A DNA stretch of 64,000 nt from contig NZ_JAHXYR010000004.1 in NCBI RefSeq assembly GCF_019969845.1, forward strand, positions 124,001-188,000. Direction: 5' to 3'. Below the pieces are notes generated by a model that made no database searches, was not told where the DNA came from, and saw only the letters and a list, made by a program, of their open reading frames with translations. Below, piece after piece: positions 51,459 to 61,000 of this stretch; position 1 is the stretch's first letter; each line of letters begins with the position of its first letter. The position numbers and the translations under genes are program-made. The DNA is from Sphingobacterium sp. GVS05A. Its GTDB lineage: Bacteria > Bacteroidota > Bacteroidia > Sphingobacteriales > Sphingobacteriaceae.

Positions 51459-52601
51459 TTAGTTTATTTTAACTTTTGATTTTTCTACAATAAAATTGGC
51501 GTTACTGGCTTTCGATAATAACCTAAACAAATCTTCAGCACTGGCATAACGCGGAATAATTCCTTCAATTTTTACTTTCCTTAGTTTTTGATCTATAAAT
51601 TCAAAATCGAAATCATACCAACGTGCAAGTTTAACCATAACGCTTTCCAAGGGCTCAGCGACAAACTCGAATTGATCTTTGGTCCAGGCAATATCGGATT
51701 GATTATCTACTTCGCGTTTATAAGTGTTTTGACCAGGGGTCGATATGGCCTGTTCGTTCGGTTTTAAAATGATAGCTTCTTGTGTGGCCGTACTATTATA
51801 GTTGATTTTTACAGATCCCTCCATTAGTGTTGTGATTGTGGATTTGTCTTCACTATAGCTGCTTACATTAAATTTCGTGCCCAGTACCTGAATTTCCTGT
51901 TCATTACATTGGACGAAAAATGGAACAGTGGTGCCATCTCCATTTTTAATTTTGCTGATTTCAAAAAAAGCCTCCCCGATAAGCTTTACCGTCCTTTGTT
52001 TACCATCAAATTCCTCCGGAAATATCAACTTGGAAGCCGCGTTTAACCTAACTGAACTGCCATCGGGAAGCAATATATGATATTGACCTCCTTTTGGAGT
52101 GCTTATAATCAATGTTTTTCCCTGTTTTAAAGGATTATTTGACGTGATTTTTTTTAACTCTTCAGAAATATCGAAATATTTTTTTTCGACTGGTAGTTGT
52201 AGTGATTTACCATCTTCAAGTTGAATGGATGCGCGAAAACTGCCTGGAACAATATTCAGTGAGGTATGATCGAGTTTAAGATTCCAAAGGAGGATAAATA
52301 GCGCGGCAATTGTACAGGCAGCAATAGCAATCCCATATTTTTTAATAAAAAGATGAAAGGGATTAGGTCGTTCAAATGTAATCTTACTTTTTGCTTTTTC
52401 AATTACCTCATGAACGGGTAAAGAAAAAGCCCAATCAACATCCTGTTCGTAGATATTATTTGAAATCAGGGTTTGAAATAACTCTTCATGCTGTGCTGAG
52501 GAGGAGCGCCAATGGTCTAGTTTTGTCTCACCCTCATCGGATAAGATCCCAAGCTTTTTTGCAGATATTAATTCACTTACTTCGAAAGGGCTCAGCTCCA
52601 T
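51459..52601 (-). CDS. FecR-family anti-sigma factor, locus 2
   Basis: 380-aa anti-sigma regulator. The cytoplasmic part (EVSELISAKKLGILSDEGETKLDHWRSSS) is followed by a membrane helix near 90-107 (YGIAIAACTIAALFILLW). The FecR domain comes next (STPKGGQYHILLPDGSSVRLNAASKLIFPEEF; GEAFFEISK; VLGTKFNVSSY), and the C-terminal DUF4974 domain (EPLESVMVKLARWYDFDFEFID) ends KSKVKIN. It sits 98 bp after the sigma gene and upstream of susC across a hairpin-bearing gap. Confidence 0.92.
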   Translation of the reverse strand: MELSPFEVSELISAKKLGILSDEGETKLDHWRSSSAQHEELFQTLISNNIYEQDVDWAFSLPVHEVIEKAKSKITFERPNPFHLFIKKYGIAIAACTIAALFILLWNLKLDHTSLNIVPGSFRASIQLEDGKSLQLPVEKKYFDISEELKKITSNNPLKQGKTLIISTPKGGQYHILLPDGSSVRLNAASKLIFPEEFDGKQRTVKLIGEAFFEISKIKNGDGTTVPFFVQCNEQEIQVLGTKFNVSSYSEDKSTITTLMEGSVKINYNSTATQEAIILKPNEQAISTPGQNTYKREVDNQSDIAWTKDQFEFVAEPLESVMVKLARWYDFDFEFIDQKLRKVKIEGIIPRYASAEDLFRLLSKASNANFIVEKSKVKIN

Positions 52602-52699
52602 AAATTCTTTGGTTAGTATTTATGATTATAACAGAATTCGAAGCTAGAATTGCTATCCCTTTTTTTTATTTATTTGTAATTCACTGATTAGTAGTGTTT

Positions 52700-53287
52700 T
52701 TAATTTTTTAACGTATCGATTAATAATAATAATAGAAGATAATCGCCTTTGTCCAATAACTGTTTTAGCAAAGCTAACCCCTTTGTTTTCTGTGTGTAAA
52801 CAGTGCTGCTAGTTATATTTAATTTTTGCGCAATTTCTTTTGTATCTAGCCCCTCTATGATATTTAATTTCATAATGGCAGCACATTGAGCAGGTAGTTT
52901 TTCTAAAGCATTTTTGATCAGTTGTAATGTTTCTGCATAAATAATCCACCTGCTATCATCTTCAACAATGCTGTTTATTTGATTGGCATAATTGTCATAA
53001 TTAGTCAAGCGTCTTTTTCGCTTGTCCAGGTAATTGATGGACGCATTTTTTGTGCTCAGGTAAAGAAATGACTTTAGCCTGTCGTAAGAATCAAAATGAA
53101 AGTCGGTTGACCAAATTTTTAAAAGAACATCTTGGACAAGCTCCTCCGCACTTTCTTTTTCTATATCGAACTTAATCGCAAATAGGCATAAGGGCGAATA
53201 AAACCTATGAAATAGGAATTCAAAAGCTTTTTCATCTTTTCTTAGAAAAGCTAGGAATAATTTGGATTCGTTTAATGCGTCTTCCAT
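52700..53287 (-). CDS. ECF sigma factor, locus 2
   Basis: 195-aa sigma factor. Region 2 is AFLRKDEKAFEFLFHRFYSPLCLFAIKF with ESAEELVQDVLLKIW. Region 4 is EKLPAQCAAIMKLNIIEGLDTKEIAQKLNITSSTVYTQKTKGLALLKQLL. The C-terminus is hydrophobic (YLLLLLLIDTLKN). ATG at 53287 is preferred over an in-frame TTG at 53302. It heads the operon sigma-fecR-susC-susD-tlpA and is homologous to the locus 3 sigma factor at 56115. Confidence 0.93.
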   Translation of the reverse strand: MEDALNESKLFLAFLRKDEKAFEFLFHRFYSPLCLFAIKFDIEKESAEELVQDVLLKIWSTDFHFDSYDRLKSFLYLSTKNASINYLDKRKRRLTNYDNYANQINSIVEDDSRWIIYAETLQLIKNALEKLPAQCAAIMKLNIIEGLDTKEIAQKLNITSSTVYTQKTKGLALLKQLLDKGDYLLLLLLIDTLKN

Positions 53288-53562
53288 GTACTGGTAGAAC
53301 AAATTAATGAATTTTTAGACATAAATGAAAGGATAGGAAAAGATTTTGGACGATAGAAGGGGATATATAATTTTTTTCCTGACATTAAAATAATTGGTGC
53401 TGACAATTTTCAATCGTTGAAAGATAACGTGAAAAAATAAGCTACCATCAAATGGAAGAAAAATTAACCTGTTTTTGTTTCTAATATTTATCCAAAGTTA
53501 GTCATTAAACTTCTTTATCGCAGTTGCTCAGCTGATAGATCGTCACTGATTAGATAGAGCTA

Positions 53563-54225
53563 TTAGTGCTTTAGATCTTTTAGTAATATCTTCTGTATGA
53601 GCGTTTCAATTTCTTTTGCATGAGTGACTGTCATAAAATGACCAGCTCTTTGAATGATAAAAGTGGGGATTACATTTCTAATTGGAATAATACGGTCTTT
53701 GCTGCCATGGATATGGACCAAGTTGTTGGGAATAGTCTTGTTTTTCCAATTTACGATTTGGCTGATCGCCCAAGACAGAAATTTAGCATCGGTCTCTTGT
53801 AGTATTTGTTTAAGCATCATTTTATCTTCTTTTAAGCTTATACCAAAGAAATAATTTGATAAAATATGATGTGATTTTAGAACTGAAGTAGGAATAAATC
53901 TGTAGATTCTAAGTGTTCCGATAAGTTTATAAAGTTTAGGTAGTTCGCTATCTTCTTTTGCAGATGCGAGTAAAATAACTTGTTTTATATCAATAATTTT
54001 AGCGATTTCCATGGCAACCATTCCTCCGAAAGATAATCCAATAAGAACGGGGTATTTAGTCTTAATTTTAGTGGATAATCGTTGTGCATAGCATGAAATT
54101 GATTCTGTTGAAAATGGAGGGATCCATTCCAAGTGTATGACTTTTAAGCCCCCAAAATTTATTTTGTCAAATACCCTTCGGTCAACACCTAATCCACTAA
54201 GTATATAAATATGGGTATCGGACAT
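53563..54225 (-). CDS. Alpha/beta hydrolase, cytoplasmic
   Basis: 220-aa hydrolase without a signal peptide. The N-terminal strand IYILSGLGVDRRVF, the nucleophile elbow IGLSFGGMVAM (Ser65), HGSKDRIIP (Asp177) and AGHFMTVTHA (His196) complete the catalytic triad. The cap is reduced, and the protein is shorter than classical 260-300-aa members. The substrate is unknown. It lies downstream of the ene-reductase on the same strand but behind a terminator, so it is probably transcribed separately. Confidence 0.82.
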   Translation of the reverse strand: MSDTHIYILSGLGVDRRVFDKINFGGLKVIHLEWIPPFSTESISCYAQRLSTKIKTKYPVLIGLSFGGMVAMEIAKIIDIKQVILLASAKEDSELPKLYKLIGTLRIYRFIPTSVLKSHHILSNYFFGISLKEDKMMLKQILQETDAKFLSWAISQIVNWKNKTIPNNLVHIHGSKDRIIPIRNVIPTFIIQRAGHFMTVTHAKEIETLIQKILLKDLKH

Positions 54226-54324
54226 GATGATGGGTTAAATGTATTTTGACTACAATTTATTAATAATGTGTCGATATCCAAAATCAGAAAAAATTAGGCT
54301 GAGGAAGTTCATATGCTTTTTTAA

Positions 54325-54362
54325 AAAACAAGATACCCAAACACAAATGGATATCTTGTTTT
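54325..54362 (-). terminator. Terminator downstream of the ene-reductase gene
   Basis: Stem AAAACAAGATA/TATCTTGTTTT (11 bp) extends inward to ACCCA/TGGAT with one mismatch, and a short A-rich loop closes it. A/T tracts flank both sides. It is about 90 bp after the ene-reductase stop codon. Confidence 0.72.
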
Positions 54363-54450
54363 ATCCATAAAAGCGAGTGCTCGTCTTTTACGGATTTTTA
54401 TCATATAACTGTTAATATGAATTATTAACGTACTTAGATCGTTGATCTAG

Positions 54451-55515
54451 CTAAGACAACGTTGCTAAGCTTTTGGCCTCAAAGATAGATAAGTCTTCGA
54501 ATTGTTCTGCTTGAACTTTTTTTACCCAATTTGGATCTTGCAAGATCGCGCGACCTACTGCGACCAAATCGAAGTCCCCTCTTTCATATCGACGTACCAA
54601 TTCATCTAGTGAAGCTGGAGACGACTTAAATTCTGAATTTGTAAATACTTCACCAAAATCTTTGTCAAGTCCTACCGACCCTACCGTTATTGTCGGTTGG
54701 CCAGAAACCTTTTTCAGCCATCCGGCGAAATTTAAATCGCTGCCTTCAAATTCTGGCTCCCAATAGCGTCGTTGACTTCCATGGAAAATATCTATGCCCG
54801 CGTCAACTAATGGTAAGATCCAGTCTTCCATCAGCTTTGGGGTAGGGGCTAATTTCGCAGCGTAATCTTGTTGTTTCCATTGTGATAGTCTGATAATAAT
54901 TACAAAATCCGGTCCAACGGCTTTTCGCATTGCTCTCACTACTTCGACAGCAAATCTGGAACGCTCCTTTATCGTTTTACCACCGAATTCATCTGATCTG
55001 TGGTTCATTCCCTCCCAAAAGAATTGATCAATCAAATAACCATGTGCGGCGTGTATTTCAAAGGCATCGAAACCTAGCTCTTTTGCAGATTTTGCAGCAT
55101 CAGCGTACGCTTGGATAGTATTTTCTATATCGGCCAAAGTCATAGTGTCGGGACTTTCAAAAGCTGCTGGTGGAGTCCACTGCATTGGGGTATACCCTAC
55201 ATGCCATATTTGAGGTGCTATTTTACCTCCTTTTGCGTGTACAGCATCTAGAATGTTCTTCCAACCGTTTAAAGCTTGGTCTCCATAAAAATTTGGAATG
55301 TCCTTTAAGTTTTTTGAGGCTGGCCTTTCGATTACAGTTCCTTCGGTTAGAATCAAACCAACGTCTCCGGCTGCCCGCCGTTCATAATAACCTGTAACGA
55401 CATCTCCAGGGATCCCGTCAGTAGAAAATGCTCGTGTCATGGGGGCCATGACAAAACGGTTTTTTAATACAAGATTTTTGTATTGGAATGGACTGAAAAG
55501 TGTTTGTATGCTCAT
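54451..55515 (-). CDS. Old yellow enzyme-type alkene reductase (NADH:flavin oxidoreductase)
   Basis: 354-aa FMN-dependent ene-reductase. Motifs are LVLKNRFVMAPMTRAFSTDGIP (FMN-binding start), ILTEGTVIE, IAPQIWHVG, and EIHAAHGYLIDQFF with the substrate-carbonyl ligands His155 and His158 and proton donor Tyr160. Then come LSQWKQQDYAAKLA and DLVAVGRAILQDPNWVKK. These enzymes reduce quinones, enones and other electrophiles with NAD(P)H. It is divergent from an HxlR-type regulator across a palindromic region with a good -7 box (TATCTTTG, minus strand, 55544-55551). Confidence 0.92.
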   Translation of the reverse strand: MSIQTLFSPFQYKNLVLKNRFVMAPMTRAFSTDGIPGDVVTGYYERRAAGDVGLILTEGTVIERPASKNLKDIPNFYGDQALNGWKNILDAVHAKGGKIAPQIWHVGYTPMQWTPPAAFESPDTMTLADIENTIQAYADAAKSAKELGFDAFEIHAAHGYLIDQFFWEGMNHRSDEFGGKTIKERSRFAVEVVRAMRKAVGPDFVIIIRLSQWKQQDYAAKLAPTPKLMEDWILPLVDAGIDIFHGSQRRYWEPEFEGSDLNFAGWLKKVSGQPTITVGSVGLDKDFGEVFTNSEFKSSPASLDELVRRYERGDFDLVAVGRAILQDPNWVKKVQAEQFEDLSIFEAKSLATLS

Positions 55516-55543
55516 TTTTTTATATCATTTGCGAATTTCTTTA

Positions 55544-55611
55544 CAAAGATATTTTAAATAGTGTATTTTTGTAACTATTGATAGTATAAAGTAGTTACCT
55601 TTGCGTAACTA
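55544..55611. promoter_or_regulatory. Divergent promoters and candidate HxlR operator
   Basis: Two outward -7 boxes: TATCTTTG on the minus strand (55544-55551) for the ene-reductase and TACCTTTG on the plus strand (55596-55603) for the regulator. Between them lies an inverted repeat GTAACTA (55571-55577)/TAGTTAC (55592-55598), with a nested ACTAT-TG-ATAGT at 55574-55585 and a third half-site GTAACTA at 55605-55611. Binding there would cover both -33 regions. Confidence 0.6.
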
Positions 55612-55626
55612 TCAAATGTTTTGTTA

Positions 55627-55968
55627 ATGAAAAGAACTGATTTTAAGAATTGTTCATGCGCGATGCAACGCTCTATGGGGATTTTGGGAACAAGATGGAA
55701 GCCCATTATTATATACACACTAAGAGATCGAAAAGCCCGATTTGGACAACTCGATGCATTGATCGAAAATATTTCAAGAAAAGTACTGACATCCTCTTTA
55801 AAAGAATTGGAAGAAGATGGTATTATTTTGAGAGAGGAATTTAAAGAGTTACCTCCTCGGGTGGAATACGCTCTGACTGAAAAAGGAAAGGCTCTTATTC
55901 CGATTATGTGTCAGTTAGCAAAATGGAATGAGGAATATTATGAGGAGTCTGAACCGTTGATATTATAA
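55627..55968 (+). CDS. HxlR-family (DUF24) winged-helix regulator
   Basis: 113-aa transcription factor. The N-terminus carries C9 and C11 in NCSCAMQR, at the place of the redox- or electrophile-sensing Cys of HxlR/YodB proteins. Then GILGTRWKPIIIYTLRDRKARFGQLDALIENISRKVLTSSLKELEEDG is the winged helix, ending RVEYALTEKGKALIPIM. ATG at 55627 is preferred; an upstream in-frame TTG at 55621 exists. It likely represses itself and the divergent ene-reductase in response to thiol-reactive compounds. That is inference from HxlR/OYE pairs known elsewhere. Confidence 0.9.
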   Translation: MKRTDFKNCSCAMQRSMGILGTRWKPIIIYTLRDRKARFGQLDALIENISRKVLTSSLKELEEDGIILREEFKELPPRVEYALTEKGKALIPIMCQLAKWNEEYYEESEPLIL

Positions 55969-56114
55969 GAAATAACAAGTAATTTACTTTTTTTGGATTA
56001 TATATACCGTTTTTTTTACTGAAATGTAATAACAAGAATATGTATAACTAACAGAATATGAAATTTTAAACCCAGACGGTTCATATTTATTTAAAATTTA
56101 GGTAATATTGAATT

Positions 56115-56708
56115 GTGAAAAACAAGGTAAATCAAGAGTTCAATAAACAAGATTTCATCGAATCTTTTCGTGAAGGTGAAAGAGAAGGGTTGAGGTTCTT
56201 GTACAAAACCTTTTATAGTCCAATGTGTTATTTTCTTGAAAAAATGAACTTGGATAAAGTTATTATTGAGGAAATTGTCCAGGATGTATTTTTAAAGCTA
56301 TGGGAAAGACGGAGCGATTTTAATCATTTTGAGTCGATCCGGAGTTTTCTATATACAAGTTGCAGAAACGCGGCACTTAATCGGATTCAACAACAAAAGA
56401 GATCACAACAGCTTGCTAATAACTATATCACACAGCTTGATCTGATAGATTTGCCTATCAGCCATCAAATGATCTATCTGGAAACGCTACGTGAGGTTCA
56501 CGACGCTATAGAGACCTTGCCAGAACAGTGTCGACATGTAATATACAAGCTGGTCGTAGAAGATTTAAGCCCACAAGAAGTTGCGATTTCCTTAGGTATT
56601 ACCACAAGTACCGTATACAATCAAAAGAAAAGAGGAATTGAACTTCTCAGAGAAAGGCTTAGGCCTGATCAGTTTTTTTGTCTACTGTTACTCCTTCTGT
56701 ATTATTAG
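56115..56708 (+). CDS. ECF sigma factor, locus 3
   Basis: 197-aa sigma factor starting at GTG; no earlier usable ATG is in frame. Region 2 is FIESFREGEREGLRFLYKTFYSPMCYFLEKM and IIEEIVQDVFLKLWERRSDF. Region 4 is ETLPEQCRHVIYKLVVEDLSPQEVAISLGITTSTVYNQKKRGIELLRERL. It ends with a Leu-rich tail (FFCLLLLLLYY) like the locus 2 sigma factor. It heads the last operon of the window, 99 bp before fecR. Confidence 0.92.
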   Translation: MKNKVNQEFNKQDFIESFREGEREGLRFLYKTFYSPMCYFLEKMNLDKVIIEEIVQDVFLKLWERRSDFNHFESIRSFLYTSCRNAALNRIQQQKRSQQLANNYITQLDLIDLPISHQMIYLETLREVHDAIETLPEQCRHVIYKLVVEDLSPQEVAISLGITTSTVYNQKKRGIELLRERLRPDQFFCLLLLLLYY

Positions 56709-56807
56709 GTTGTAAAATATAGATTTGATTTTCAGTTGATTATAAAAATATTCCCCATCTCTTTAGAGAAACGAAATCAAAATATTGTTTTAAGTATATA
56801 AAGCAAT

Positions 56808-57950
56808 ATGGAGCATACAACCGAACATATCATCTATTTATTGAGTAAGTCAAAACTTGAAGGATTAAGTTATGAGGAGCAATTGAAACTAGATTCTTGG
56901 CGACTCAATGCGGCTGCAAACCGAGAAGTATGTGCTATGTTGGATAATAAGGAGATGTTGGACAGAGATTTGAAGGGCTTTTCTGCTTATGATTGGGAAG
57001 CATCCTTTGAAACTTTTGAACAGGAGCATCTGAGCGCTCCAAAAACTATTTTCCCTATTAGAAGGATTTGGTCGTATGGAATCGCTGCAGTACTAATTGG
57101 TATGTTAACATTATTTTTTGTTCGTTACCTGACGGATGCTGGATATCAGGCAAATCCAGACGTAAAAATCCTCCCCGCTCAAACCACAGGTACAATCTAT
57201 CTGAAAAATGGCGATTCGATCGCTATTTCACCCAAAGATACTGTATTGTCTTTCGCTACTCTACCCAATAACCTGACTAAGGGGAATGATAGCTTACTTA
57301 TTTCTACCCCAAAAGGTGGTAAAATGGCCGTTCTCTTACCAGATGGTACTAAGGTTTGGATGAACGCTGAGACCCAATTGGATTATTATGAAACAGATAG
57401 TCTCAGACAGGTTCGATTGATCGGCGAAGCTTATTTTGAAGTAGCAAAGAAATACTTCTCCTCAGGAGATTTATCAAATGTGAAACCATTTAATGTTCAA
57501 ACCGGAAATATTCACGTGACGGTATTAGGTACGCATTTTAATGTTAAGGCAAATAAAAGTCTAAGTGATTTTAGGGCAACATTATACGAGGGAAAGGTAA
57601 GAGTTCAGCAGGGAGAAAGACAAATTATCTTAACTCCTGGAGAGGAGGCATATATTAATACGGGGCGCATTGAACGCAGAGTTATAGATACTGAAATAGG
57701 TACTGCACTAAAAGATGGTTATTTTATATTCAACTCTGAACCGCTCTCTGTTATTATGGAGGATATTTCTGCTTGGTATAACGTTAATGTGGTTTACCTT
57801 GATAACGAGATAAAGTCAGAAAAATTTGAAGGGATGTTGTCCCGTAATAGCCGCTTAAAAGATATTATCAATGTACTAGAGAGTACAGGGAAAGTCAATT
57901 TCAAATTTAAAGAAAACACGATTTATGTAGATAAAAAGCAATCTAAATGA
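56808..57950 (+). CDS. FecR-family anti-sigma factor, locus 3
   Basis: 380-aa anti-sigma regulator. The cytoplasmic part is IIYLLSKSKLEGLSYEEQLKLDSWR. The membrane helix lies near 88-105 (YGIAAVLIGMLTLFFV). The FecR domain is STPKGGKMAVLLPDGTKVWMNAETQLDYY, GEAYFEVAKK and VLGTHFNVKAN. The C-terminal DUF4974 domain is EPLSVIMEDISAWYNVNVVYLD, ending TIYVDKKQSK. Same length and layout as the locus 2 FecR. Confidence 0.92.
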   Translation: MEHTTEHIIYLLSKSKLEGLSYEEQLKLDSWRLNAAANREVCAMLDNKEMLDRDLKGFSAYDWEASFETFEQEHLSAPKTIFPIRRIWSYGIAAVLIGMLTLFFVRYLTDAGYQANPDVKILPAQTTGTIYLKNGDSIAISPKDTVLSFATLPNNLTKGNDSLLISTPKGGKMAVLLPDGTKVWMNAETQLDYYETDSLRQVRLIGEAYFEVAKKYFSSGDLSNVKPFNVQTGNIHVTVLGTHFNVKANKSLSDFRATLYEGKVRVQQGERQIILTPGEEAYINTGRIERRVIDTEIGTALKDGYFIFNSEPLSVIMEDISAWYNVNVVYLDNEIKSEKFEGMLSRNSRLKDIINVLESTGKVNFKFKENTIYVDKKQSK

Positions 57951-57956
57951 AAAGAC

Positions 57957-57989
57957 GAAGCCCTAAACGCTTGCAACAAATAGGGCTTC
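57957..57989 (+). other. Hairpin in the fecR-susC gap of locus 3
   Basis: Perfect 9-bp stem GAAGCCCTA/TAGGGCTTC (57957-57965 with 57981-57989) and a 15-nt loop, 6 bp after the fecR stop. There is no U-run after it. Its position matches the hairpin in locus 2. Confidence 0.55.
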
Positions 57990-58040
57990 TGGTCAAGCAA
58001 TTCTAACTGTAACTGAATTTTAATTCTTAACCTAAAACAA

Positions 58041-61000
58041 ATGTATAAAAATTATGCAGAAGTTTGTCGTGCCCTACACGGACAAGCGGAAATTATGAAA
58101 AACAGCGATCGGACAGACTTTTGGGGAAGGTCGCACTGGAGGGGAAACATTATGCGTATATCGCTTACTACCATTATGATGTCCTGTTGTTTGCTTCATG
58201 TAGGAGCTAAAACTTACGGACAAAGTGTATCTATTCATGAAAAATCTGTTTCGTTGAGAAAAGTCTTTTCGACAATCAATAAACAGACAGGCTACTCCTA
58301 TGTATGGGCAGCAAAGACTATTGATCCAGATACGAAGGTCCAGCTCAATGTTGAAAAAGGAACATTGAATGGAACACTTGAGAAATTATTGAATGATCTG
58401 AATCTTAGTTTTGAAATTAAGGGAAAGATAATCGTTGTACGTGAAAAAGCCGAACAAGGGGGAATTGTTTCGAACTACAATAGTTTATCAGATCAAAAGA
58501 TGCTGATCAAGGGCTTTGTTGTTGATGATAACGATCGTCCTTTACAAGGTGCGACCATTCGTGTCAAAGGTGTACCTCAAGGTACGACGACAGATCAAAA
58601 TGGGTATTTTGAAATCAGTAGCGTCAGTACAAACAGTTTGTTGGAGATTACGATGGTCGGATTTTCGCCACTTTCACTACCTGTAAAATCTGATCTTGGA
58701 ACAATTAGGCTGCATGCAATAGATGCACAATTGCAAGAGGTTAATGTAACCGTAAATACAGGGTATCAAAAGATCAGTAAAGAGCGCGCTGCTGGTTCCA
58801 TCGCGCAAGTCACTGCGAAAGATATGGAGGGACGATTGCAACCAAACCTATTAGATCGAATTGATGGAATGCTTCCTGGCCTGAATTTGGTTCGTAACAC
58901 CTCTAGTCCGCAAAATAACAAAAATAATTTAGGTATTGAGATACGTGGTCGTTCAACAATTAACGCGCAGGCCGCACCTTTAATTGTCGTTGACGGTATG
59001 CCTTATGAAGGCGATCTCACTGCTATTAATCCCAATGAAATCGCTTCGGTTACTGTTCTAAAAGATGCATCTGCGGCCTCAATCTATGGTGTACGATCAT
59101 CCAATGGAGTTATCGTCATTACAACAAAGATTGGTACAGCAGGCAAAACCAAGGTCGATTATAGCAATACCTTGTCTTTTCGCGGGCTGCCGAGTCGCAA
59201 TTATCTAAATAAGATGAGTAGTGCTGAATTGGTGAAATTTCAAAAAGAAATGTTTGATTATCGTTCTGGCGATTACGCTGCGATAGATCCTAGAAAGGCC
59301 ATGAATGACGTTTACCGAATTCTCTATAACAAGAAAGGAGGTGTAATCTCCGGGGAGGAAATGGAGAAGCAGTTGGATGTTTATCGAAATAGGGATCGTT
59401 TTAGTCAGATGGATGAATTCTTAAATACAACTCGATTTGACCAGCAGCATAATTTAGCGGTTTCTGGAGGATCAGACCGATATACTTATCATTATTCGTT
59501 AAATTATAACCAGCCTGGAGATTATAACAAAGGAAAGCCTACCAATAAAGAACTGGGATTTAGCTTGAAAAATAACTTTAAGTTTACGGATTGGTTTAAC
59601 TTAAGAGCGAATATTCTAGGGAAAAATCAAAATAGAGAGGGAGACATTGGTTTCAATTTTTACGACAATTATATTGGCGGAAAAGCTTCATATTATCTTC
59701 TCCGTAATGAGGATGGTTCCGCTTCCCAGTGGTTTAATTCGAAATCTCAATATGAGATAGATCGCTTAAATGGATTAGGCCTGGAGGATGAGACTTATAT
59801 CCCTGTAAATCATATTTCTGCTGTACATGAAAAGTTTTATAATAAATATCTCAATTTAAATTTTGCAGCAAACTTTAAGATTACTAGAGGGTTGGATTTC
59901 GATTTATCCTATCAGAGTGAAAGAACCGAAGGTTATAATGGAACATTAAATAGAAAGACCTCACAGTTGGTCAGCGCTATGGTTAATGATGCTACACAGA
60001 TCGGAAAAGATGGGTTAATAAAACGTAATATTCCTCAGGGAGGGCAATTTGCAGAACAACGTAATGATGTCAATAGTTATACCTTACGTGGTCAATTCAA
60101 CTATCAGAACATCATCCAGGATAAACATGAAATCGTTGCCATAGCAGGCGCTGAACGTAGGCAAATTAATAATCGATATACCAACATCTATAAATATGGC
60201 TATGATGAAAGCAGTTTAGTTTATAAAGGAATTAACGAAGAGTTGTTCGGAATTCAAATTCAAAATACACAGGCACTGTTTAATAGTTATTCTATCTCAA
60301 AAAGAGAAGCCGGTTTTCAGGATTTAGTTGATAGATTTGTCTCTTTTTATGCGAACGGATCTTATACATACAACAAAAAGCTGACATTAAGTGGAAGTAT
60401 ACGGATAGATCAATCTAACCTATTCGGTACGGATATCAAAAATCAATATAAACCCTTATGGTCAATAGGAACGTTGTATCATTTGCCAAAAATAGATTGG
60501 TGGCCATTAGATCGTTGGTCTCTAAGAATGACCTATGGCGTGAATGGTAATGTACCGAAGGACAATGGGCCTTATTTGATTTCGCGGGTCAGTAATAGTT
60601 TAAACTATTTTAATGGTGAAATGCAGGCTTACATTGATTCGCCTCCTAACCCCCTGCTAAGGTGGGAGCGCACAAGTGTATTCAACTTTGGACTTGATCT
60701 TTCCCTATTCAATAATAGACTTTCCTCTTCTATAGATATTTATAACAAAAACACCACAGATCTTTTGGGAAATACGCCATTAGATCCAACATTGGGTTGG
60801 GATATGGTGTTGCTTAATTATGGTGATATGTGCAATAAGGGGATCGAATTGGGGCTTAATGGCAAAATTATCCAACACGAAAAGTTCAGCTGGAACAGTA
60901 CCTTGAATTTTAGTTACAATAAAAATGAGATTACGAATCTGTTTGTACAGCAAAATACGCCATACTATTATTATTATGCTCCTCAAAACCGAGTCGGCAT

